A stretch of 64,000 bases of DNA, from the NCBI GenBank assembly GCA_021405325.1, contig QWII01000049.1:45245-109244 (forward strand), written 5' to 3'. Under the pieces are notes generated by a model that saw only the letters and a list, made by a program, of their open reading frames with translations, was not told the origin of the DNA and searched no databases. Below, piece by piece: positions 16,251-25,800 of this stretch. This DNA is from Caldilinea sp. CFX5 (lineage in GTDB: Bacteria; Chloroflexota; Anaerolineae; Caldilineales; Caldilineaceae). Both the position numbers and the translations under genes were made by a program. Every line of letters starts with the position of its first letter. Within the stretch, counting starts at the first letter, position 1.

Positions 16251-17420
16251 ATGAATGAACGTACAGCCCGCTCACTGTTGGCGCAGGCGATCACCAATGA
16301 GCAGTCGACAATTGCGCAGGCGGAGTTGCAGACAGCGGCCAACGTATTGCGCCATAGTCCACAATTTCAGACCGCCTTGCGCGAGTTGGCTGCCGGGCTT
16401 GAAGCAGAAGCGATCTCGCCGCTGCCTGATTGGCCGGCCCGCTTACGCGCCTATATCCAAGCGCAGCTAAGCGGCGATGGCGATCTGAGCGAGTTTCGTG
16501 ATGTGCAACAGCAACTGGCGCGCAGTGTTGAATTAACCCAAGGCTATCTTGCCCTCTACGACGAGTTGGAACAGCAACAACAACGGCGGCGAAAGCTGGT
16601 TGAACTGGGGCGGTTGCTGCTGCTCGGCATTCTCTGCCTCGGTGCGGCAGTTAGCTTATTGCAACAAGATCGACCGGAATGGGGTTTGCCGCTGCTTACA
16701 TTGACGATCTTTGGACTAGGGTTTGTTGTTGCTGCACAATTCACGCCACGTTCTGTTTCGCAATTGCTACGACAAGAACTTCTTAGCTCGTACCAACGAA
16801 TGGCGGTTAGCAGCACAATGATTGCCTTGATCGTATTGGGCGGTTACACTTTTCAATCCCTGATCTACCATCGTCCTACTGTCGAAAACATGAGCGCTAA
16901 TCTTGGCGCAACGGATTTTTTCAAAGACCAGAGTTCCGACCCTGTGAGTAAGCCGATTACAGCAACGCAACCGGTTGAACGGCCTTCATCGATGATAACA
17001 GAAGAAGTGGCATCCCTTCTTACCGCTTGCGATATGGTCAATCTCCTGCAACCAAATCAGCCGGTTCGTCAAGAAATTCATCCCAATGAAACCGATTTGT
17101 ACGATGTCGCGATCCCCGGTCCAGGAACATTAAAATTGTCGATCCTGACAGCGGCATCAACCATTGCCCAGCAGCAGCTTGATGTGCGCTTTTATAATGC
17201 CTGTATTGGCGGTAGTTTGATTGGTGAACTTGCTGTCCAAGAAGTACGCAACCAACTAATTGATCTCCAAGATCCGCAGACAACCCTATCGTTGCCGGTC
17301 AGGCAACAGATCTTCACCGTGCGGATCGAAGAAGCACGCGATTTGATTCGCATTCAACTCCAGAGCAGACCGGAGAATCCGTCCAGTATGCTCTATGTCT
17401 TATCCAGCAGTACAGAATAG
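16251..17420 (+). CDS. three-helix membrane protein, possible anti-sigma factor
   Basis: A 389-residue protein. The cytoplasmic N-terminus (about 1-115) is helical, with a stretch WPARLRAYIQAQLSGDGDLSEF...QQQLARS resembling the anti-sigma domain pattern but lacking its zinc-binding His and Cys. Membrane helices lie near 121-138, 146-162 and 186-203. An exported C-terminal region (about 260-389) looks like a beta sandwich of PPC type (DLYDVAIPGPGTLKLSIL). The ATG at 16251 follows AGGA. It is encoded downstream of the sigma-like gene and carries the promoter motif shared with the proteases. Anti-sigma function is inferred from context and a weak sequence pattern. Confidence 0.55.
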   Translation: MNERTARSLLAQAITNEQSTIAQAELQTAANVLRHSPQFQTALRELAAGLEAEAISPLPDWPARLRAYIQAQLSGDGDLSEFRDVQQQLARSVELTQGYLALYDELEQQQQRRRKLVELGRLLLLGILCLGAAVSLLQQDRPEWGLPLLTLTIFGLGFVVAAQFTPRSVSQLLRQELLSSYQRMAVSSTMIALIVLGGYTFQSLIYHRPTVENMSANLGATDFFKDQSSDPVSKPITATQPVERPSSMITEEVASLLTACDMVNLLQPNQPVRQEIHPNETDLYDVAIPGPGTLKLSILTAASTIAQQQLDVRFYNACIGGSLIGELAVQEVRNQLIDLQDPQTTLSLPVRQQIFTVRIEEARDLIRIQLQSRPENPSSMLYVLSSSTE

Positions 17421-17450
17421 CGGGGCATAGAAGCTGGCTGTCGCCCCACG

Positions 17451-18815
17451 CTACTGGAATTCCGGCAGCAGATCCTGTTGCAACCGTAATAACTCATTCA
17501 TCATCGCCACGGCGCCGCGGTAGGATTTGACCGTCGGGTCCAACAAGAGCGCTTGCAGCAACTTGTGGCGCGACCGTTCGGCGTAGGCTTCCACGATCAA
17601 CTGCTGAATGCTCCCCTGCACCCGAATCATCGCCGCGATCCCTTCGGGCAGGGGCGCCATCTGGTGGGGGTGAATGCCCTCTTTGTCCACCGTGGCGGGC
17701 ATTTCGACCGTCATGCCGGCCTGGATGTTGGGAATGGCGCCGCGATTGGGGTAGACAATGGCCGGCAGTTCGTGGCGCAGTCCGCAGGCAATCCCCTCGA
17801 CAATTGGCGTCATCAACTCATTCGAAGGGACCAATGTGAGCGGGCCATTGTCGGCAACATCGGTTTTTGTCGGTGCGGTTTTGGCCGGAAATAAGGGGCG
17901 CTGGGTCGGGTTGCTCTCCATTGAATAGACAAAGGCCGGCACTTGACCGGTCTCCCACGGATGACCCTGCGCCGGGTCGTAGTAATATTGCAATGACGCC
18001 GACGCCAGAAAATCACCGGCCCAGCGGATATACTCGCCATAGTGGTTGGCACCCGGTGAGGGCCAGAGACCAAAAGTGCGGAAGAGAATGCGCCCCATCG
18101 CCCACTCATCCCACTCGGCCAGCGGGTCGGCTTGCGCTTCTTTCTGACGCAATAGCGGGTAGAGGTCTTCGCCGGTTTGGCGGTGGCGGATCTCCTGAAA
18201 CCAGGTGAAGTGGTTGAAACCACACGCCACTGTTTGCAGATCGGCTTCCGGCATTTCCAACAGACGGGCAATCTTCTCGCGCCCCATAAAGACGCCGTGA
18301 CACAGCCCCACCGCCTTGATCTTGGTCAGGCGATCCAGCGCCTCGCACAATTTGCTCTCCGGGTTGGAAAAGTTGATCAGCCAGGCGTTCGGGCAGAGCC
18401 GTTCCATTGCTGCCGCCACTTGGAGGAGCGGCCCCATGTTGCGGAGGGCGTGAAAGATGCCGCCCGGCCCGCCATTTTCGCCATAAACCTGTTCCGAGCC
18501 ATAGAGCCGCGGCACATGGAAATCCTGCGCCCAGTAGAAATTGCGGTTGACCTCAAAGGCCGTCACCACAAAGTCGGCGCTATCAACGGCTTCGTCCAGC
18601 ACGGTGGTGGTGCGAATGGTGACAGTTCGCCCCAGTTGCGCCGCCGCCCGTCGACAGAAGGCTTCGGTGCGGGTAATATGTTCGGCAATCACATCCATTA
18701 AGACCAACTCCAGATCAAAGGCGCGCAACGGCTCGCTCAACAAGATGTCGGCTAAGGTGCGTCCGGCAAAGGAGCGACTGCCGGCGCCGATAAAAGCAAC
18801 TTTCAGTTTGTTCAT
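17451..18815 (-). CDS. glycoside hydrolase family 4 (alpha-galactosidase/alpha-glucosidase type)
   Basis: A 454-residue GH4 enzyme that cleaves glycosides by an NAD- and metal-dependent redox-elimination mechanism. The Rossmann motif is FIGAGSRSFAG at the N-terminus. NFSNPESKLCEAL, GLCHGVFMG (metal-binding Cys) and CGFNHFTWF (metal-binding His) are family hallmarks. The sequence is closer to MelA/AglA-like enzymes than to 6-phospho-glycosidases, but substrate cannot be fixed. The SDR gene lies 50 bases upstream on the same strand, suggesting a two-gene sugar unit. AGGA precedes the ATG. Confidence 0.9.
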   Translation of the reverse strand: MNKLKVAFIGAGSRSFAGRTLADILLSEPLRAFDLELVLMDVIAEHITRTEAFCRRAAAQLGRTVTIRTTTVLDEAVDSADFVVTAFEVNRNFYWAQDFHVPRLYGSEQVYGENGGPGGIFHALRNMGPLLQVAAAMERLCPNAWLINFSNPESKLCEALDRLTKIKAVGLCHGVFMGREKIARLLEMPEADLQTVACGFNHFTWFQEIRHRQTGEDLYPLLRQKEAQADPLAEWDEWAMGRILFRTFGLWPSPGANHYGEYIRWAGDFLASASLQYYYDPAQGHPWETGQVPAFVYSMESNPTQRPLFPAKTAPTKTDVADNGPLTLVPSNELMTPIVEGIACGLRHELPAIVYPNRGAIPNIQAGMTVEMPATVDKEGIHPHQMAPLPEGIAAMIRVQGSIQQLIVEAYAERSRHKLLQALLLDPTVKSYRGAVAMMNELLRLQQDLLPEFQ

Positions 18816-18865
18816 GATGGTGTCCTGGTAAGATGACTGGATGACCGCTTCGTTCTGCCTGATTA

Positions 18866-19696
18866 TTAGTGCATCTGCGCGCCGCCGGCCACGCTAATCG
18901 ACAAGCCGGTCAGGTAAGCGGCTTCGTTGGATGAGAGAAACGTCGCCATTGCGGCAATATCAGCGACCGCAGCCATGCGACCTAGGGGAGAGAGGTGGGC
19001 GGCGCGTCTCACCATCTCGGCTCGCTGTTCTTCCTGGCTGACATGCGCAGGGGCCAGGGCGGCGGCCAGATCGTTGATGCGCTCGGTCGCAATCAGACTG
19101 GGGCAGATGGCGTTGACATTGATGGCATAGGGGGCTAATTCCTGGGCCAGACTTTGGGTGAGACCGATGACGGCAAACTTGGAAGCGCAGTAGGCGGCAT
19201 AGCGCGCGGAACCGACCTTGCCCGCTGTGGAAGAGATATTGATAATCTTGCCACCCCGCCCAGCGGCGATCATGGCGCGCGCGACGGCGCGACAGCAGAG
19301 AAAGGTCCCCTTGCTGTTAATGCGTTGCACACGATCCCACTCCTCCTCTTCCAGTTCCACCACCGGCACTCGATCACGACCGGCACGCGCCCCGGCATTA
19401 TTGACCAGAATGTCGATCTGACCAAAGTGCGCCAGCCCCTGGTCGACCAACGTCTGCACCTGCGCGGCGTCACCCACGTCAGCGACCAGCCCCACGGCGC
19501 GCCGCCCCAGCGCCTCGATCTCACTCACGACTTGCGCCATCCCGCGCCAACTCCCACGATTTGTCGTTTGGGCATGAATATCGTTGACGATCAGATCGGC
19601 GCCTTCTTGCGCCAGCCGCATGGCAATCGCGCGCCCGATCCCCCGTTCGCCGCCGGCGCCGGTGACGAGCGCCACTTTGCCTTGTAAGTTATACAT
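18866..19696 (-). CDS. short-chain dehydrogenase/reductase
   Basis: A classical SDR of 276 residues. It has the nucleotide motif TGAGGERGIG, NNAG at the expected place (ILVNNAGARAG), Ser in NISSTAG and YAAYCASK supplying Tyr and Lys. The ATG at 19696 is chosen because GAGGAA precedes it; the open frame continues upstream to 19792 without a ribosome site. Context with the GH4 gene suggests oxidation or reduction of a sugar or polyol, but family members are broad in substrate. Confidence 0.88.
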   Translation of the reverse strand: MYNLQGKVALVTGAGGERGIGRAIAMRLAQEGADLIVNDIHAQTTNRGSWRGMAQVVSEIEALGRRAVGLVADVGDAAQVQTLVDQGLAHFGQIDILVNNAGARAGRDRVPVVELEEEEWDRVQRINSKGTFLCCRAVARAMIAAGRGGKIINISSTAGKVGSARYAAYCASKFAVIGLTQSLAQELAPYAINVNAICPSLIATERINDLAAALAPAHVSQEEQRAEMVRRAAHLSPLGRMAAVADIAAMATFLSSNEAAYLTGLSISVAGGAQMH

Positions 19697-19845
19697 GATT
19701 CCTCGTTTTCTGGTTGTTGGAGAAAATGAAAGGGTTTTCGTCATTGTAACACAACCAGAAAAAATAGCACTTACCCAAATCGTAACGACCAAGCCTAAGC
19801 CTGCGCTGAGCCGGTCCGTCTGGCCTGTTACAGTGACGAACCCGC

Positions 19846-19874
19846 TTGCCCTGCGCTCAGCTTTGTGCTACAAT
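19846..19874 (+). promoter_or_regulatory. probable recF promoter
   Basis: TTGCCC (19846-19851), 17 bases, then TACAAT (19869-19874) match a housekeeping promoter about 95 bases upstream of recF. The rest of the 270-bp divergent region toward the SDR gene shows no further gene. Confidence 0.5.
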
Positions 19875-19968
19875 TCACGAGAGTGGCACGGCATGACCCA
19901 GTCAGCGATGAACCATGCTGTTTTGCTCTGTTGATCCGACTACCGTGTAAAGAGCCTGGCCGTTTCCC

Positions 19969-21228
19969 ATGTACTTATCGCATTTGTCGCTGACGCACTA
20001 CCGCAATTATCAACACTTGGAGTTGGACTTCACGCAGCCGATTGCGCTCTTGCAAGGGCAGAACGCGCAGGGCAAAACCAATCTGCTCGAAGCGATTTAC
20101 TTTCTCTCCACCACCAAACCTGTCCACGCCCAACATGAACGCGAAGTGGTCGATTGGCAGGCGCAAGACGAGCCAATCCCCTACAGCCGCATCGCGGCCG
20201 AGGTGCAGAGCCAGGGGCGCACCCTCCATCTGGAAATTGTTATGACCGCTCGTGGCGATGGCGTCAACTTTACCAAGCAGATCAAAATCAATGGTGTGGG
20301 CAAGCGCAGCATGGATCTCCTGGGCATTATGCCCTCTGTCCTCTTTTTGCCGGCGGACATCCGTCTGGTCGATGGGGGGCCGGGCGAACGGCGACGCTAT
20401 TACGATATTGCCCTCTGCCAAATTGATCGTGAATATTGCCGGGCCTTGTCTGAATTTCAGAAGGTGTTAAATCAGCGCAACAGCTTGTTGCGCCATCTGC
20501 GCGACCAACCTGTGCGCCCCGCCGCCGACAGCATTGAGGCGCAACTGAGCTTTTGGGATGAGAAGCTGGTGGACCATGGCAGCCTGGTGATGACGCGGCG
20601 CCATAACTTCACCCTGGAACTGGAAACCATCGCCCATGAGCGCCACGCCGCCCTCAGCGCCACGCGTGAACAACTGGCGCTCTACTACACCCCCAGCTTC
20701 AACCCCGGCCACCTGACTGAACTAGAATTTGTACAACTGCGCGATAGTCAACTTTTGGATGGTCTCAGCGCCAGCGTCCGCACCCCGTTGACGGCGACGG
20801 CGGTCGCCGACTGCTATCTGGCGAAGTTGCGCAGCCGGCGCGGTCGCGAACTCAATGCCGGCAACACGCTTTATGGCCCGCATCGGGATGATCTGCGCAT
20901 CGTTGCCAACCAGCGCGATTTGCGCACCTTTGGCAGTCGCGGCCAACAGCGTACCGCCGCCCTGGCGCTCAAACTGGCCGAATTGCAAGTCAGCACACGC
21001 GTCACCGGCGCCGCGCCCCTCCTCCTCCTGGATGATGTCATGAGTGAATTGGATGCCCAGCGGCGCAGTACACTCCTACACGCGCTGGCCGGCGTTGAGC
21101 AGGCCATTGTCACCACCACCGACTGGGCCGATTTTGCGCCCGAATTTCGGCAGCAGGCGCAGCTTTTTCATGTTCATACGGGGCAAGTTTTCCCTGTGGA
21201 TGAGCAAACAATTCCTAGGGTGGATTAA
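19969..21228 (+). CDS. recF: DNA replication and repair protein RecF
   Basis: A 419-residue SMC-like ATPase of the RecFOR pathway that loads RecA at gapped DNA. It starts MYLSHLSLTHYRNYQHLELDF, has Walker A GQNAQGKTNL, the signature GSRGQQRTAALALKLAELQ and Walker B LLLLDDVMSELD. Length is slightly above the usual 360-380 residues. The common dnaA-dnaN-recF-gyrB order is absent here. No clear Shine-Dalgarno sequence precedes the ATG. Confidence 0.95.
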   Translation: MYLSHLSLTHYRNYQHLELDFTQPIALLQGQNAQGKTNLLEAIYFLSTTKPVHAQHEREVVDWQAQDEPIPYSRIAAEVQSQGRTLHLEIVMTARGDGVNFTKQIKINGVGKRSMDLLGIMPSVLFLPADIRLVDGGPGERRRYYDIALCQIDREYCRALSEFQKVLNQRNSLLRHLRDQPVRPAADSIEAQLSFWDEKLVDHGSLVMTRRHNFTLELETIAHERHAALSATREQLALYYTPSFNPGHLTELEFVQLRDSQLLDGLSASVRTPLTATAVADCYLAKLRSRRGRELNAGNTLYGPHRDDLRIVANQRDLRTFGSRGQQRTAALALKLAELQVSTRVTGAAPLLLLDDVMSELDAQRRSTLLHALAGVEQAIVTTTDWADFAPEFRQQAQLFHVHTGQVFPVDEQTIPRVD

Positions 21229-21273
21229 TTGCTCTCTTAAGGAAAGAGTAATTACAGCTTTAGTGGATAATTG

Positions 21274-21282
21274 TGGTATAAT
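21274..21282 (+). promoter_or_regulatory. extended -10 promoter of the RelE-helicase gene
   Basis: TGGTATAAT is a perfect extended -10 element, 40 bases before the ATG at 21322. No good -35 box is visible, which extended -10 promoters tolerate. The gene therefore probably has its own promoter rather than reading through from recF. Confidence 0.5.
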
Positions 21283-21321
21283 CAGATCACGTCCGTTGTT
21301 GATTAGTTCGTATACCGTTGT

Positions 21322-24300
21322 ATGGCGCCTTATCGGTTACTCAAACACAAAGACTATGAGCGCACCGTTGCCAACCTTCCCACTGCCATCCGCCGCAAGG
21401 CTGTTTGGGCGCAGGTATTGTTGGGCACGCGTGGCCGTACACCTAGTGTCAAAGGCACGAACGGTTTTAACGCGCGCTGGCGCCGGACGCCGGTACAGGG
21501 CAACCACTATTACATGTGGTGGATCCCCGGCAGCGAAAGCGGCTTGGCCGACGACCCGAGTGAACGGCAGGATGACCACACCATCCTCGTTCACTCGATT
21601 CGCCATCACGATGAGACGGACGACCCCATTTATCCCGGCGCACTGACCGACTACGAAGAGGTTGCCATTGAAGCGCTCGACCCCCGCTACGAGGAGCAGA
21701 CCCAAGTCAGTGATCAGGTGCAGCAAGAGCATATCTCCTTGGCCACCATCAAAGGCTTGCCCGGCAGCGGCAAGACCATTTCCTTGCTCTACCTAGCGCG
21801 CGACCTAGCGGCCCGCCCCGATCTACAGCACATTCTCTACATCACCTACACCCGTCGTCTCAAACGGGCGGCCCAAGAATTCCTGCAAGGACAAGGCGAT
21901 CCCATCTTCCAGAAGATCCGGGTGGCGACGTTGGGGGAGATCGAACATCAACTTACCGATCTGCCGGCGCAACAGGAACCCTTTGGTGAGCTACCCAATT
22001 TTTTACGCTTCTTAGAGTTTCAGAGCGCGGCTACCCTTGGCCCTTGGCGGCGCTATCCGCAGACCCTCTTCACCGAGATTCGCGCTCATTTGTTGGGTAA
22101 ACTCTTCCCGGCGGATTATCAGTTGCCCGATGCGCGCTTGCATGATTTGGTGCTGTACCATGCCGGCTTGGATCCACGCACCTACGCTGCCAACCGTGGG
22201 CTGGATTTCCAGTCGGCGGAGATCGCCTGTCGGCTGGCGGAACGGGCGCAGGAAAATCTGCTCTTTCAGGATCAGAAGGCGGCGCACGTTGCGATTCAGC
22301 GCTTGCAAAAGGGCAAAAGCCCCCGGTGGGTCGCCAACCTGGATGCGCTGGTGATTGACGAAGTGCAGGATCTCACCCTGATCCAGATTGCTGTCTTGGG
22401 CGAATTGGTGCGCGAACGGATGCGTCGTCGCCCCGATGCCCCCTTCGCTTTCGTTGTGGCCGGCGATGAGTCGCAAATTGTCCAGCCCAGCGGTTTTGAT
22501 TGGGGGATCACCAAAGATCTGCTGGGCGAGCAAGTGGGCATCTGGCCGGATGAGTTTGAGTTCTACTATCAACGCCGCTCACCGCGCAACCTGGCGCAGT
22601 TGATTGATAGCACTTGGAACTTTTATAGCAACCTGCCCCGTGGCTTGCGCCCCAGCGCCCGTCGCCAGGCCTTTGCCTATGAAACGGTGGGTAACGACGC
22701 CACCGACGAAGGCAACGGTCAAGTCTTTCTCTGTGAGCCGAATCATGCGCCCGGCGCCGGTACAAGCGCCGCCCAGCAAGAGTGGCAGGCGGTGATCGAC
22801 GAACTGGTGGACAAACCAGGGCGGGTCATCATCGACCTCACCGAAACGCTGGGCGACACACTGGCGACGCACCTGGGTTTTACCAACAGCGATGAAGTGA
22901 TCTTTCTGCCGCGCGAGATCAAAGGCTTAGAGCGCACCACCGTCTTGGTCTATGGCTTAAACGAACTTTATGAGCGCGCCCTACGCTTTTGCGAAGAGAG
23001 CAGCGACAACATCGCCCGTTTTGAGGCGCGCCGCATCTTTGATGAGATTCGCGTGGCGCTCAGCCGCTCCACCGAACGCTTAATCCTGCTGGAAGCGTCT
23101 GACGCACCGGTGTTGGCCGCGCTCAACGTGGCAGAAATTCCCGGCATCCTCACCATTCGCTGGCCCGACCTATTGGAAACGCTGCAAACGGAAGAACTCT
23201 CTGCGCTGGAAGTGGTCGAAGGCTATTTGGACGAAGTGGATGACCTTTGGGAGCGCGGGCTGTGGGAACAGGGCTACCGGCGTAACCGGCGCGCCTATGA
23301 TCTGGCTGTCCAACTAGATGATTACGCATTGCAACGGGAAGCGCAAGAGCAATATATTCTGGGCCATTTGCAAGAAGCAGAAACTTTGGTAACGGCGCAG
23401 CAATGGCAAAGCGCCCACGAACGCATTCGGCAGGCTGCCCGGTTGACCGAGGCTTTTGGCGATCCCCTCCTCCAGGATCAAGTGGATGATCAATATGCTG
23501 AATTGGGTCACGCCATTGCCGCCTATGTCGCCGGTCAACTACAATCCATTCCGCAACAGCTGAGTATCCGTCAGTACAAAGCGGCCTATCAAGCCATTCA
23601 GCAAGTGCGCACGCTGGCCGCGCTCACCAATGATCACCCCCTGCTCACCCAGGTCGATGAACATGTGACGTTGATCGTCTGGCAGTGGGCCGCCTATTTG
23701 CTGGATCAACCCGCAGCGCCCGATGTGGCCGAGCGGGTGTCCACCCTCTTTGGTGAAGCGGCGCAAGCGTTGCTACGGCAAGATGATCCGGTTGGGGCGC
23801 AAGTGTTACGGCTCCTGGCCACCCGCTACCGCGAATTGCCGCCCCAGGAACGTTTTACCAGCCCCCAGCTCGAAGATCTGCTCCAGCGCACCCAAGCCTA
23901 CCTAGCCCTGGTCAAACCCCTCCAATTGGATGCGGACGCCTATATTTATGTCCGGCGCTGGCTGGATGAAGCCTTTCGCCATCTGCCCCGCTACCCCATG
24001 CTTTACTACCGCTGGGCCATCCTCGCCCAGGAGTTGGTCGCCCGCAGTGACTATCAGAGCCTAGATGAACATCTGTGGGAACTGGAAAATTATCTGGCGC
24101 TGCAAGCGGCGCAGGAACGTCAGCCAAGTGAGGAGCGCGAAATCAAGCGTTTCCAAGCATTCATTGCCGCCTATAACGAAACCCCGGCGCAAGCATCTCT
24201 GCTATGGGAAGAGTTAGGCGAACTGGAACTAGCCATCACCAACGCCAGAGCCGCCGGTGACCTGGAGCGCGCCTACACCCTCCTGCGCCAGGCCAAACTG

Positions 24301-24474
24301 CCCATCCCCGAAGAATTGGCCGTGACAGTGAAAGCATTACGATTATTACAACAGTTGGAGCAAAAATACCAGGGACTGCTACCGGCGGAACGTCAAACCT
24401 TGCTGGCCGAATTGACCAAAGTGAGCCATGCTGTGGCACGGATGGATGAAGCGGTTGAGTCAGGATTGTCATAG
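21322..24474 (+). CDS. UvrD-like SF1 helicase with N-terminal RelE-like domain and helical-repeat tail
   Basis: A 1050-residue fusion. Residues 3-103 follow the RelE/ParE toxin pattern: YRLLKHKDYERTVANLPTAI, a basic middle, then ILVHSIRHHDETDDP. A complete SF1 helicase core follows: GLPGSGKT (145-152), YITYTRRLKRAA, IDEVQD (345-350), AGDESQ (about 381-386), YYQRRSPRN, EIKGLERTTVLVYG and VALSRSTERL (about 578-587). The remaining 450 residues are helix pairs resembling TPR repeats. The gene stands alone after recF. A stress or defence function is plausible: helicase as sensor, RelE-like domain as RNase effector. It could instead be a repair helicase with a binding domain of RelE fold. Confidence 0.8.
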   Translation: MAPYRLLKHKDYERTVANLPTAIRRKAVWAQVLLGTRGRTPSVKGTNGFNARWRRTPVQGNHYYMWWIPGSESGLADDPSERQDDHTILVHSIRHHDETDDPIYPGALTDYEEVAIEALDPRYEEQTQVSDQVQQEHISLATIKGLPGSGKTISLLYLARDLAARPDLQHILYITYTRRLKRAAQEFLQGQGDPIFQKIRVATLGEIEHQLTDLPAQQEPFGELPNFLRFLEFQSAATLGPWRRYPQTLFTEIRAHLLGKLFPADYQLPDARLHDLVLYHAGLDPRTYAANRGLDFQSAEIACRLAERAQENLLFQDQKAAHVAIQRLQKGKSPRWVANLDALVIDEVQDLTLIQIAVLGELVRERMRRRPDAPFAFVVAGDESQIVQPSGFDWGITKDLLGEQVGIWPDEFEFYYQRRSPRNLAQLIDSTWNFYSNLPRGLRPSARRQAFAYETVGNDATDEGNGQVFLCEPNHAPGAGTSAAQQEWQAVIDELVDKPGRVIIDLTETLGDTLATHLGFTNSDEVIFLPREIKGLERTTVLVYGLNELYERALRFCEESSDNIARFEARRIFDEIRVALSRSTERLILLEASDAPVLAALNVAEIPGILTIRWPDLLETLQTEELSALEVVEGYLDEVDDLWERGLWEQGYRRNRRAYDLAVQLDDYALQREAQEQYILGHLQEAETLVTAQQWQSAHERIRQAARLTEAFGDPLLQDQVDDQYAELGHAIAAYVAGQLQSIPQQLSIRQYKAAYQAIQQVRTLAALTNDHPLLTQVDEHVTLIVWQWAAYLLDQPAAPDVAERVSTLFGEAAQALLRQDDPVGAQVLRLLATRYRELPPQERFTSPQLEDLLQRTQAYLALVKPLQLDADAYIYVRRWLDEAFRHLPRYPMLYYRWAILAQELVARSDYQSLDEHLWELENYLALQAAQERQPSEEREIKRFQAFIAAYNETPAQASLLWEELGELELAITNARAAGDLERAYTLLRQAKLPIPEELAVTVKALRLLQQLEQKYQGLLPAERQTLLAELTKVSHAVARMDEAVESGLS

Positions 24475-24627
24475 GATGACAGTCTGGTCATACTGGCAAG
24501 TGGGCGTGCTGCCAAGCCGCATTGCAGCAACCTGTAGTAATTTGATGCTTTTCTTTTTCTGGTGTCGGTGATACAATGGTCGTCAAGTAGTGGCGGGATA
24601 GGGTGGAGGTGATAAATGAGGTGGCAA

Positions 24628-25737
24628 TTAAACAACCTCAATCCCACTCCCCTGAATTACCTCACCAATTTCCCAACATGCCTGTCTGCCATCCGCGCAA
24701 TGGATGCGAAAAGTTGTGACTTCGGCGGCCGGCACAGCCAACAATAAACCGCCACTGGTCTCCGCTTCCCATAAGAGCGTGCGTTGGGCCGGCGTGACCG
24801 AAGCGGCAAAGCGTACAACGTCGCCAAAATGAGCCGGGTTGCGGGTGCTGCCACGGGTCAGGTAGCCGGCGGCCAGATAATCCCACACACCGGGCAAGAC
24901 CGGCACATCCGCGGCCCGAATGCGGAAGCCGGCGCCATGCTCGCGTCCACTGGCCAGCGCCATCTCACTGCCATGTCCAAGCAGCCCAAAACCGGTAATA
25001 TCGGTGGCGGCCTGTACTTTGGCCGCTCGCGCCGCTTGGGCCGCTACCCGATTGAGCCGTAGCATCGATTGGATGGCGGCGTCGAGATGTTGCCCATTCA
25101 GATCCGGCTTACCCTGGGCGCGACGCGTCAGGCGGTGCGCCCGCGTCTCGCCGCTGCCGGTCAGTTTGGCGGCGGTCGTGACAACGCCCGTGCCGAGGGG
25201 TTTGGTGAGGAAAAGCCGATCACCCGGGCGGGCGCCCCCCTTGCGCATAATCCGGTCAGGATGGATGAGACCCGTGACACTTAACCCATAAAAGGGTTCG
25301 GGGTTAGTAACCGTATGTCCACCCGCAATTGCCGCACCTGCTTCGCGCACTTTCGCGGCGCCGCCGGCCAGAATCTGGGCGATGATTTCGGGCGCAAGCT
25401 CCTCGGGAAAGCCGGCAATGTTGAGACAAAAGATCACCTCGCCGCCCATGGCAAAGACATCGCTCATGGCGTTGGTGGCGGCAATCGCGCCATAGGTCCA
25501 CGGGTCATCGACAATGGGGGTAAAGAAATCAGTCGTTTTGATGAGCGCGCGCTCATCATCCAGCCGATAGACGGCGGCGTCGTCCGGTTCACCCAGCCCC
25601 ACCAGCACGTTGGGATATTCAGTTGCCGGGAATAACCCGGCCAGTTGTCGCACGACCTGCGATAATGTCCCCGGCGGGAGCTTGGAGGCTCAACCCGCGC
25701 AGGCGACCATTGCGGTCAATGGTTGTTGATTCGTCAT
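24628..25737 (-). CDS. selD: selenide, water dikinase (selenophosphate synthetase), selenoprotein form
   Basis: SelD makes selenophosphate from selenide and ATP. The body is unmistakable: GLGEPDDAAVYRL, TTDFFTPIVDDPWTYGAIAATNAMSDVFAMGG, GGHTVTNPEP and ATDITGFGLLGHGSEMA. A standard gene call would begin at 25653 and lose the active site. The frame continues upstream through a TGA at 25692-25690 to ATG 25737, giving CAG-U-ASKLPPGTLSQVV, where selenocysteine sits exactly at the catalytic Cys/Sec position (residue 16 of 369). The tRNA-Sec gene at 30972-31067 supports recoding. No Shine-Dalgarno precedes the ATG; an in-frame ATG at 25785 is a less likely start. Confidence 0.93.
25690..25692 (-). 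other. UGA selenocysteine codon of selD
   Basis: The in-frame TGA falls at codon 16, between Gly and Ala-Ser-Lys-Leu, where SelD proteins carry Cys or Sec. Downstream, UCCC-GCCG-GGGA can form a small hairpin whose loop starts about 14 bases after the UGA, a reasonable position for a bacterial SECIS. The hairpin is short, so the SECIS call is tentative. Confidence 0.85.
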
Positions 25738-25744
25738 GCCAATA

Positions 25745-25800
25745 ATAATAGCGTAGATTTCCTGGCGCACCAACTGGGCAACCATGAAAATCTACGCTAT
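25745..25800 (-). promoter_or_regulatory. selD promoter within an inverted repeat
   Basis: On the minus strand TTGGTG (25773-25768), 17 bases and TATTAT (25750-25745) lie just upstream of the selD ATG, whose A is eight bases after the -10 box. This suggests a leaderless message, as for the sigma gene at 15287. The same stretch has 13-base inverted arms at 25748-25760 and 25788-25800. Confidence 0.4.

Noticed and set aside
25690..25692. Reading the TGA in selD as a stop and the gene as N-terminally truncated or decayed
   Set aside because: The codon falls at the exact Cys/Sec site, flanking residues match SelD on both sides and tRNA-Sec is present nearby.
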